Source: Gammaproteobacteria bacterium (lineage in GTDB: Bacteria > Pseudomonadota > Gammaproteobacteria > HK1). Taken from it: a DNA stretch of 7,686 nt. A program made the translations under genes and the position numbers. The notes beneath the pieces are model-generated. The model did not search any database. It worked only from the letters and a program-made list of their open reading frames with translations, and was not told where the DNA came from. Where the stretch lies: NCBI GenBank assembly GCA_020444775.1, contig JAGRHX010001277.1:1-7686 (forward strand). Reading direction: 5' to 3'. Below, in pieces: positions 1 to 5,553 of the stretch (within the stretch, counting starts at the first letter, position 1; the number at the start of each line of letters is the position of its first letter).

Positions 1-25
1 GCCCGAACCCCACCAGCCCGAACCC
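1..25. repeat. Short 15-bp-period direct repeat at the window edge
   Basis: GCCCGAACCC occurs at 1-10 and again at 16-25, separated by CACCA. It lies downstream of the SMP-30 stop codon and is cut by the window edge, so any further copies are not visible. It may be part of a coding region beyond the edge; no gene can be assigned to bases 1-48. Confidence 0.45.
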
Positions 26-48
26 TTGAACAGCTCGGCCGACGTCCG

Positions 49-978
49 TCAGGTATTCAGGAAGTTCAGCGGCAATCCGGCCCGCGGCCAGTCCACCGCG
101 ACCAGCTTGCCGGTCCAGGACAGGGTGATATACGCGGTCTTCAGGTCCGGCCCGCCGAAGCAGATGTTGGTGGTGTAGGGGTCATCGAGCGGCACGAACT
201 CGACCAGGCCGCCGTTCGGATCGGCCACGCTGATACCACCGGTGCACAAGGTGGCCACACAGACGTTGCCATAGGCCTCCACGGCCAGACTGTCGAACCG
301 GCGCCAGCCGTTCTCCGCGCAGACCAGCCGTCCACCGTTGAGCATCGGTGGAAAGGACTGCTTGAGGACCTCACCGGGGCCTACGATGGGGTAGGCCCAC
401 AGCCGCGCGGTCTCGGTCTCGGCCACGTACAGGGTCTTCTCATCCGGCGACAGACCGATACCGTTCGCGGTCAGGAACGGATGGATGACCTCCTTGATCT
501 CCGAGCCGTCGGGCCGGGCCCAGTACACACCGCCCCAGTCGCGGTCCCGCTCGCGGACCTTGCCCAGATCGGTGAACCACATGTTGCCCTGCCGATCGAA
601 GACGATATCGTTCGGTCCCTTGAGCAGATGCCCGTCGCATCGGTCGTAGAGCACGTCGACCTTGCCGGTGTTCAGATCGACCCGCTCAATTCGACCCGAC
701 ACATAGTCGTCGGCTGCCGCGATGGATCGGCGTTTGCCATCCGCTTCGATCTGCCACTTGAAACCGCCGTTGTTGCAGATGTAGCACGCGCCATCGGGGC
801 CGATTGCGGCACCGTTCGGCCCACCGCCGGTCTCGGCGACCACCTCCTTGCGACCATCCGGCAGCACGCGTGTCAAGGTGCCGCGCGCGATCTCCACCAC
901 CAGCACGCTACCGTCGGGCATCGCGATCGGTCCTTCGGGAAACAACAGACCGTCGGTTATCTCTTTGATCCGCAACAT
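49..978 (-). CDS. SMP-30/gluconolactonase/LRE family hydrolase
   Basis: A 309-residue protein of the SMP-30/gluconolactonase family: six-bladed beta-propellers with one divalent metal, which usually open sugar lactones or related esters. Probable metal and substrate residues by motif alignment are E15 (in LFPEGP), N123 (in KGPNDIVFD), N172 (in TANGIGLSPD) and D229 (in RRFDSLAVE). All four positions expected from regucalcin-type enzymes are therefore filled. Blade repeats of the form 'DxxGxxW' recur, for example DRQGNMWFTD at 128-137. The length is normal and no signal peptide is seen, so it is probably cytoplasmic. The reading frame stays open upstream to 1344, but that part is Arg/Ser/Cys-rich noise lying over kbl. 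The start at 978 is chosen because the family fold begins there and a GGAGAGGAG Shine-Dalgarno sequence sits just upstream. It follows kbl after 136 bp and may have its own promoter. Its true substrate (gluconolactone, another lactone or a phosphoester) cannot be read from the sequence. Confidence 0.9.
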   Translation of the reverse strand: MLRIKEITDGLLFPEGPIAMPDGSVLVVEIARGTLTRVLPDGRKEVVAETGGGPNGAAIGPDGACYICNNGGFKWQIEADGKRRSIAAADDYVSGRIERVDLNTGKVDVLYDRCDGHLLKGPNDIVFDRQGNMWFTDLGKVRERDRDWGGVYWARPDGSEIKEVIHPFLTANGIGLSPDEKTLYVAETETARLWAYPIVGPGEVLKQSFPPMLNGGRLVCAENGWRRFDSLAVEAYGNVCVATLCTGGISVADPNGGLVEFVPLDDPYTTNICFGGPDLKTAYITLSWTGKLVAVDWPRAGLPLNFLNT

Positions 979-982
979 CGGG

Positions 983-991
983 CTCCTCTCC
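983..991 (-). promoter_or_regulatory. Ribosome-binding site of the SMP-30 family gene
   Basis: On the minus strand this reads GGAGAGGAG, ending four bases before the ATG at 978. It decides the start of the SMP-30 gene against a long in-frame upstream extension that overlaps kbl. Confidence 0.75.
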
Positions 992-997
992 AGCGCT

Positions 998-1018
998 AGG
1001 TGTATGGTGAAAGGTGTA
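998..1018 (-). repeat. Paired TACACCT direct repeat upstream of the SMP-30 gene
   Basis: On the minus strand the heptamer TACACCT occurs twice (1018-1012 and 1004-998) at a 14-bp period, 20-40 bp before the SMP-30 start codon. A spaced direct repeat here could be an operator or activator site. No clear -35/-10 pair is visible and no regulator gene is present to match it. It may be chance; the hexamer TACACC also occurs once in the tdh-kbl gap at 2335-2340. Confidence 0.2.
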
Positions 1019-1114
1019 CGGCGATTCGTAAGCGACCCGGGACACGCGCGACGCTTTCGAAGCGATGCTACGGCAATCGTGATCGGCAGAGAAGCCGGGG
1101 CGCGCCTGCCGGGT

Positions 1115-2308
1115 TCAGTCCAGCGCGCGCAACGCGTCGAACGCATCCAGCGCTCGATCGATGTGCGTATCCTCGTGCGCGGCGGACATCTGCACGCGCA
1201 GCCGGGCACGACCTTCGGGCACCACCGGATGGCCGAATCCCACCACGAAGATGCCGCGCTCCAGCAACAGCTGCGACAAACGCAGCGCGCGTGCCGTATC
1301 ACCGACGATGATCGGGATGATCGCGCTCGGAGAATCGACCACATCGTATCCCAGCGCCATCAAGCCCTCGCGCATCCGAGCGACGTTGCGACGCAGGTGC
1401 GCAATCCGCTCGGGTTCGGCGTCCAAGACCTCTATGGCACCGATGGCTGCGCAGGCGGTGCTCGGCGCCAATGCGTTCGAGAACAGATGTGGACGACTGC
1501 TCTGTATCAGATGGTCGACCAGCTCCGCCGAGCCGAGCACGAATCCCCCGTTGCCACCACCCAGAGCCTTGCCCAGCGTGCTGGTGATGATCTGAACGTC
1601 GCCGTCCGCGCCACAGCTCAGCTGGAAATGCTCGTGCACGCCGCGACCGCTGGCACCGAGCACGCCGGTGCCGTGCGAATCGTCGATCACCAGCACCGCG
1701 TCGGCCTCCCGGCAGACCCGGGCCAGCTCCGGTAGCGGCGCGATATCACCCTCCATGCTGAAGACGCCGTCGCTGACCACGACCTTGAGCGGTGCATCCT
1801 CCACCTCGCCGAGACGTTCGAGCAGGGCGGGAATGCTGGCATGGGCATAGACGCGGCGATGCGCACGCGACAGCCGCGTGGCGTCGATGATGCTGGCGTG
1901 GTTGGTCTCGTCGGAAATGATCGCGTCGCCTTCACCGGCAAGCGCCGGGAGCAGGCCTTCGTTCGCGTTCCAGCAGCTGGTGTAGGTCAGCGCCGCTGGT
2001 GCGCCGAAGAACGCGGCCAGCCGTTCTTCCAGCTCGCGATGACAGGTCAGGGTGCCGCAGATGAAGCGTACGCTCGCGGTGCCCGCGCCGTAGCGACGCA
2101 GTCCCTGCTGCGCGGCCTCGACCACCTTGGGGTGATCAGCCAGCCCCAGATAATTGTTCGAACACAACACCACCACCTCGCCCAGACCATCGATACGGGC
2201 CACGGGCCCCATCGGTGAATCGATGTAACGAAGCAGCTTGTGCGTGTGGGCCCGCTTCGAGGCCTCCAATGACTGGCGCAGTCGTTCCTGCAAGATCCCA
2301 CGGCTCAT
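1115..2308 (-). CDS. kbl: 2-amino-3-ketobutyrate CoA ligase (glycine C-acetyltransferase)
   Basis: A 397-residue PLP enzyme of the alpha-oxoamine synthase family, almost the same length as E. coli Kbl (398). It cleaves 2-amino-3-ketobutyrate with CoA to glycine and acetyl-CoA in the cytoplasm. Visible landmarks are SNNYLGL (50-56), GTASVRFICGT (76-86), the SCWNANEG loop (111-118), NHASIID with the PLP-stacking H137 (136-142), DDSHGTG with D209 and H212 (209-215), and STLGKALGG with the PLP-binding lysine K247 (243-251). The C-terminal HPVVPEGRARLRVQMSA stretch is typical of the family. BioF, HemA and serine palmitoyltransferase share this fold. Kbl is preferred because the gene directly follows a threonine 3-dehydrogenase, which makes its substrate. 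The start at 2308 gives the standard N-terminus. The upstream ribosome-binding site is weak (GGGAAGGG), which fits translation as the second gene of an operon. Confidence 0.95.
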   Translation of the reverse strand: MSRGILQERLRQSLEASKRAHTHKLLRYIDSPMGPVARIDGLGEVVVLCSNNYLGLADHPKVVEAAQQGLRRYGAGTASVRFICGTLTCHRELEERLAAFFGAPAALTYTSCWNANEGLLPALAGEGDAIISDETNHASIIDATRLSRAHRRVYAHASIPALLERLGEVEDAPLKVVVSDGVFSMEGDIAPLPELARVCREADAVLVIDDSHGTGVLGASGRGVHEHFQLSCGADGDVQIITSTLGKALGGGNGGFVLGSAELVDHLIQSSRPHLFSNALAPSTACAAIGAIEVLDAEPERIAHLRRNVARMREGLMALGYDVVDSPSAIIPIIVGDTARALRLSQLLLERGIFVVGFGHPVVPEGRARLRVQMSAAHEDTHIDRALDAFDALRALD

Positions 2309-2341
2309 GGTCTGCCCTTCCCGTCGTTGTACCGGGTGTAT

Positions 2342-2367
2342 TCACGCTGGCCCCAGTGCAAGCGTGA
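2342..2367 (-). promoter_or_regulatory. Intercistronic hairpin between threonine dehydrogenase and kbl
   Basis: A perfect 7-bp inverted repeat, TCACGCT (2342-2348) and AGCGTGA (2361-2367), with a 12-base loop, begins one base after the threonine dehydrogenase stop codon. In the minus-strand transcript it would form a stem-loop in the 60-base gap before kbl. It is followed by AATACACC rather than a U-tract, so it is unlikely to be a strong intrinsic terminator. It could protect or process the mRNA, or be chance. Confidence 0.3.
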
Positions 2368-2368
2368 C

Positions 2369-3343
2369 TCACGACCGCGCCGCAGAGCCTGTCTGGTTGC
2401 GCCGGGCGCGCAGCGCATCCAGCATCGAACGGACCATCTCCGCCAGGCCGAAGCGAGGCTGCCAGCCCCACTCGCGCCGCGCGTCTCGATCATCGATGCT
2501 ACGTGGCCAGCTGTCGGCAATCCGCTGCCGTTGGTCGGGCTCGAAACGACAGACGAATCCGGGCACGTGGCGGCGGATCTCGGCGGCCAGCTCGCCGGCC
2601 GAGAAGCTCATCGCGGCCAGATTGAAGGCGTTCCTGTGCCGCAACCTTGCCGGGTCGGCCGCCATGAGCTCGAGAGCCGCGCGAATACAGTCAGGCATGT
2701 AGATCATCGGCAACACGGTGTCTTCGCGCACGAAGCAGCTGTACGGCTGCTCCGATAGCGCCGCGTGAAACATCTCCACCGCATAGTCGGTCGTGCCACC
2801 ACCCGGCGGGGCCGCGCTCGAGATGACCCCGGGATAGCGCACCCCACGAACGTCCAGGCCGTGCCGGCCGTGGTAGTAATCGGCCAGCAGCTCGCCGGCC
2901 ACCTTGGTCACCCCGTACATGGTGGTCGGCCGCATCACCGTGTCCTGGGGCACGTCGGTCCTCGGCGTGTCCGGCCCGAACACCGCGATCGAGCTCGGCC
3001 AGAACACCTGCCGGACCCCGCACTCCAGCGCCACCGACAGCACGTTGCGCAGGCCATCGATGTTGACCGTCCAGGTCTGCTCGGGGGACTGCTCACCGAT
3101 CGCCGACAGCCGTGCGGCCAGGTGATAGACGACCTCGGTGCGGTGTGATGTCACCAGCGCTCGCAGCGCCTCACGATCGGTGACGTCGAGCTGGCAGGCC
3201 GGCAGGTCCGCGCAGGCGTGTGTGGCCCGCGGCAAGCGCCTGCCACACAACAGCAGCGCATCGCCGCCATGACGTTCGGCCAGTGCCAGCGACAGCTCGC
3301 TACCGATCTGCCCGAAAGCGCCGGTGACCAATACCCTACTCAT
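2369..3343 (-). CDS. L-threonine 3-dehydrogenase, GalE-like (extended SDR) type
   Basis: A 324-residue NAD-dependent enzyme predicted to oxidise L-threonine to 2-amino-3-ketobutyrate. It belongs to the extended SDR/epimerase family, not the zinc-dependent MDR family of E. coli Tdh. The Rossmann motif VTGAFGQIG lies at 6-14 and an acidic D53 in QLDVTD at 51-56. The HLAA element is at 74-77, SSIAVFG at 117-123, and the catalytic YGVTK (Y143, K147) follows. Two stretches are signatures of this threonine dehydrogenase group rather than of sugar epimerases: SSAAPPGGGTTDYA (175-188) and SWPRSIDD (about 278-285). The C-terminal tail after about residue 313 is poorly conserved in character. The adjacent downstream kbl gene uses its unstable product, which supports the assignment. 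The start at 3343 places the nucleotide-binding strand at residue 4, as usual. Its ribosome-binding site is weak. Confidence 0.92.
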   Translation of the reverse strand: MSRVLVTGAFGQIGSELSLALAERHGGDALLLCGRRLPRATHACADLPACQLDVTDREALRALVTSHRTEVVYHLAARLSAIGEQSPEQTWTVNIDGLRNVLSVALECGVRQVFWPSSIAVFGPDTPRTDVPQDTVMRPTTMYGVTKVAGELLADYYHGRHGLDVRGVRYPGVISSAAPPGGGTTDYAVEMFHAALSEQPYSCFVREDTVLPMIYMPDCIRAALELMAADPARLRHRNAFNLAAMSFSAGELAAEIRRHVPGFVCRFEPDQRQRIADSWPRSIDDRDARREWGWQPRFGLAEMVRSMLDALRARRNQTGSAARS

Positions 3344-3357
3344 CTGTCCCGACTCAT
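3340..3357 (-). CDS. Possible five-codon leader mini-ORF before threonine dehydrogenase
   Basis: On the minus strand an ATG at 3357 opens a five-codon reading frame (MSRDR) whose TGA stop overlaps the ATG of the threonine dehydrogenase gene (ATGA). A CAGGCGG purine-rich element lies closer to this upstream ATG than to the real start. Such an arrangement could pass ribosomes to the main gene by translational coupling. It is short enough to be chance; there is no Thr or Gly codon run that would suggest attenuation. Confidence 0.15.
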   Translation of the reverse strand: MSRDR

Positions 3358-3426
3358 GTGGCCGCCTGCATATGGATCGTGCCCGTCAGCCTACGCGCGC
3401 CCCCCGGATTCGCCGTTGATCCAAAT

Positions 3427-3458
3427 CACGGCCGCAACCCGGCCAGCGAACGGCCGTG
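3427..3458 (-). terminator. Hairpin after the short-chain dehydrogenase, possible terminator
   Basis: A perfect 8-bp inverted repeat, CACGGCCG (3427-3434) and CGGCCGTG (3451-3458), with a 16-base loop, lies just past the stop codon of the SDR gene on the minus strand. The transcript would continue with AUUUGGAUC, so there is only a weak U-run. It may terminate or attenuate transcription between the kinase/SDR pair and the threonine genes. The 121-bp gap supports two transcription units, but this is inference. Confidence 0.3.
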
Positions 3459-3464
3459 GCGTGA

Positions 3465-4259
3465 TCATTCCACGCTGTAGATGGTGGTGCCGCCGTCGAC
3501 GACCAGGGTCTGACCGGTCACGAATCGCCCCGCCTCGGCGGCCAGAAAGACGAAGGCACCGGCGATATCGTCCGGCTCGCCCAGCCGCCCGATCGGATAG
3601 GTCTGGACCGCGCGCTGATACTTGTCGGGGTTCTCATAGAGCGCCCTGGCAAAGTCGGTGCGCACCAATCCCGGAGCGATGGTGTTGACGCGCACGCCCC
3701 GTTCGCCCCACTCCAGGGCGAGATTGCGCGCGAGCTGCATCAAGGCCGCCTTGGATATGTTGTAGGCGCCGATGGTGCGACTGCCGAGCAGACCGCCGAT
3801 GCTCGAGGTGAAGATGACGCTACCCGAGCCGCGGTTCGCCATGTCGGGAATCACCCGGCGCGACAGATGCAAAGCACCTTTGAGGTTCGCGTCGATGATC
3901 TTGTCGAAGGCGCTCTCGCCGATGTCCAGCAACGGCCCGTAGTGGGGATTCACCGCCGCGTTCGCGACCAGCACGTCTACAGGCCCGAGCCGGCTTTCGG
4001 TGGCGGCGACCAGGGCCTCGATCTGCGCCGGATCGGAGATATTGCAGGCATACGCCTGGGCATCGCCGCCCATTTGCCTGATCTGCTCGGCCACGGCCTC
4101 GCACGGCTCCAGCTTGCGGCTGCTCACCATGACCGCGGCGCCGGCCGCGGCCAGGGCGATGCAGGCCGCCTTGCCGATACCACGCGATCCGCCGGTGACC
4201 ACGGCCACCTTGCCGTCGAGTCGGAACAGACTATCGAAATGTGCACTCAGCTCGGACAT
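3465..4259 (-). CDS. Classical short-chain dehydrogenase/reductase (SDR)
   Basis: A 264-residue NAD(P)-dependent oxidoreductase of the classical SDR family, of usual length. The cofactor motif TGGSRGIG is at 22-29, NAA at 100-102, and the catalytic tetrad is N125, S153, Y166 and K170 (YNISK at 166-170). IAPGLVRTDF and the C-terminal GQTLVVDGG are typical. Basic residues R26 and R48 lie near the adenosine ribose site and hint at NADP(H), though this is not decisive. The first 13 residues precede the fold, and the start at 4259 is the best supported although its ribosome-binding site is weak. It lies 63 bp downstream of the phosphotransferase gene and is probably co-transcribed with it. Relatives are often annotated only as 'SDR family oxidoreductase' or FabG-like. 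The substrate is probably a hydroxy/keto compound, perhaps a CoA ester given the neighbour, but this is not shown by the sequence. Confidence 0.92.
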   Translation of the reverse strand: MSELSAHFDSLFRLDGKVAVVTGGSRGIGKAACIALAAAGAAVMVSSRKLEPCEAVAEQIRQMGGDAQAYACNISDPAQIEALVAATESRLGPVDVLVANAAVNPHYGPLLDIGESAFDKIIDANLKGALHLSRRVIPDMANRGSGSVIFTSSIGGLLGSRTIGAYNISKAALMQLARNLALEWGERGVRVNTIAPGLVRTDFARALYENPDKYQRAVQTYPIGRLGEPDDIAGAFVFLAAEAGRFVTGQTLVVDGGTTIYSVE

Positions 4260-4322
4260 TCGTGCTCTCGGCTTCGCCTGTAGAGGTCGGGTGAAGTGAC
4301 GACCGGTGCGTGTGGGGCCGGG

Positions 4323-5402
4323 TCAGTCACGCGCCAGCCCGGCGATCACGCAGCCCTTGTCGATGTAGTCACGGGCCCGCTGTCCATACCCGGCAAAGCG
4401 CTCGTCCTGGGTCTGGCCACGGTGATAGCGGATGTAGATCTGCTGCATGACCACCGCGAACTTGAAGGCTGCGAAGGCGTGATACCAGTCGATCTGATCG
4501 ACGTTCAAGCCGGTGGCCTGCGCATAGCGTTGCACCGCGTCCTCGCGGCTGCCGAATCCGCCCTCACCGGTCGGCATCAACGAGGCACTTATCCAGGCCG
4601 GATCGTCCTCCGGCTCCACCCACTGATTGAGCAGATAGCCGAGGTCCATCAGCGGGTCGCCACTGGTGCACATGTCCCAATCGAGCACCGCCACCGCCCG
4701 GCTCGGATCGTCGACACCGACGATGACGTTGTCGAGCTTGTAGTCGTTGTGCAGCAGGCTGACCGCGTCGCTGCTCGGCAGACCACGCTGCAGCCAGCTC
4801 ATCAGCCGCTCTATGGCGGGCACCGGCTCATGCGCGGCGGCCTGCCAACGCTTGGCCCAGCCGTCGAGCTGGCGGCCGACGAAGCCCTCCGGTCGCCCCA
4901 GATCCGCAAGACCTGCCGCGACCCTATCGACTCGATGCAACCGGGCCAGGACGTCGACGAGCATGTCGCCGACCGCCCGCCGCAAGGCCATGTCCTGCTG
5001 CAGCACCGGTGGCAGGGTGGTGAAGATCACCTGACCGTGGCGCCGTTCCATGACCTGGAACGGCGCGCCGATGATGCTCTCGTCCTCGCAGTACAGATAA
5101 CAGTCCGGCGCCAGCGGGAAATGCTTGCTGAGCCGCGACAGTACCCGGTACTCCCGCCCCATGTCGTGGGCCCCGGGCGCGACCGGGCCGAGCGGTGGCC
5201 TGCGCAGCACGTACTCGACGTTCTCGTACTTCAGCAGATAGGTGAGGTTGGCCTTACCGCCCGGAAACTGCAGAACCTCGAGACGCTCCCCGGTCCTGGG
5301 CAGATGCTCGCGCAGATACGGTGCGAGCCGCTCGAGCTCGAGCTGCTCATCGGCGCGCGGCGGCGCGGGACGAGATTCGGGCGTGGCCTCGTGGCTGGTC
5401 AT
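4323..5402 (-). CDS. Phosphotransferase family protein (APH fold, ACAD10/11-like kinase domain)
   Basis: A 359-residue small-molecule kinase with the aminoglycoside-phosphotransferase/choline-kinase fold. The N-lobe carries FPGGKANLTYLL (46-57), the VLRRPP strand (65-70) and a candidate helix-C glutamate, E84 in GREYRVL. The catalytic loop is HNDYKLDN (218-225, catalytic D220) and the magnesium motif is DWD (241-243), followed by SGDPLMDLGYLL. This is the pattern of the stand-alone kinases related to the N-terminal domain of ACAD10/ACAD11 and to LvaA, which act on hydroxyacyl-CoA compounds rather than antibiotics. No signal peptide is seen, so it is cytoplasmic. A TTG at 5432 could extend the protein by ten residues, but the ATG at 5402 has AGGAGGA nine bases upstream and is preferred. 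The SDR gene follows directly. The exact substrate is not known; an antibiotic-resistance role is unlikely from the motif pattern and neighbours. Confidence 0.9.
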   Translation of the reverse strand: MTSHEATPESRPAPPRADEQLELERLAPYLREHLPRTGERLEVLQFPGGKANLTYLLKYENVEYVLRRPPLGPVAPGAHDMGREYRVLSRLSKHFPLAPDCYLYCEDESIIGAPFQVMERRHGQVIFTTLPPVLQQDMALRRAVGDMLVDVLARLHRVDRVAAGLADLGRPEGFVGRQLDGWAKRWQAAAHEPVPAIERLMSWLQRGLPSSDAVSLLHNDYKLDNVIVGVDDPSRAVAVLDWDMCTSGDPLMDLGYLLNQWVEPEDDPAWISASLMPTGEGGFGSREDAVQRYAQATGLNVDQIDWYHAFAAFKFAVVMQQIYIRYHRGQTQDERFAGYGQRARDYIDKGCVIAGLARD

Positions 5403-5411
5403 CGACTCGGG

Positions 5412-5418
5412 TCCTCCT
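5412..5418 (-). promoter_or_regulatory. Ribosome-binding site of the phosphotransferase gene
   Basis: The minus strand reads AGGAGGA with nine bases to the ATG at 5402, a near-ideal Shine-Dalgarno sequence. It decides this start over an in-frame TTG at 5432. It is the strongest such site in the window, suggesting that this gene heads a translation unit. Confidence 0.75.
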
Positions 5419-5480
5419 GGCTGGGAGCTCAATGGTGCCGAACAACGGGACCTCTGCCCAGAGATGGCAGCCTCAACGAT

Positions 5481-5510
5481 ACCAGGGCCTGCTGAACCAG
5501 GGCCTGCTGA
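5481..5510. repeat. Perfect 15-bp tandem duplication
   Basis: ACCAGGGCCTGCTGA occurs twice head to tail (5481-5495 and 5496-5510) in the gap between the exporter gene and the phosphotransferase gene. It lies 79-108 bp upstream of the phosphotransferase start. It may be a slippage duplication or a repeated regulator site. No clear promoter hexamers can be assigned around it. Confidence 0.7.
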
Positions 5511-5553
5511 CCTTTCGCCCGTAACACCGCCGGCACGGCATCAGGCCATGACC

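Noticed and set aside
1052..1064. Small inverted repeat CGCTT-TCG-AAGCG in the kbl/SMP-30 gap as a terminator
   Set aside because: The stem is only five pairs, it lies about 50 bases past the kbl stop, and no U-tract follows on the minus strand.
979..1344. In-frame N-terminal extension of the SMP-30 protein by 122 residues
   Set aside because: It is Arg/Ser/Cys-rich, lies over the kbl 3' end in another frame, and the ATG at 978 has a strong Shine-Dalgarno sequence and begins the family fold.
848..1735. A 295-codon plus-strand reading frame spanning the SMP-30/kbl gap
   Set aside because: It overlaps two well-supported minus-strand genes and has no recognisable domain or ribosome-binding site.
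4323..5402. Aminoglycoside resistance enzyme
   Set aside because: The fold is shared, but the motif pattern (FPGGKANLTYLL, HNDYKLDN, DWD then SGDPLMDLGYLL) and the SDR neighbour fit the ACAD10/11-like metabolic kinases better.
4296..5495. A 399-codon plus-strand reading frame opposite the phosphotransferase gene
   Set aside because: It has no family motifs, and the opposite strand encodes a kinase with intact catalytic motifs. It is a GC-rich shadow frame.
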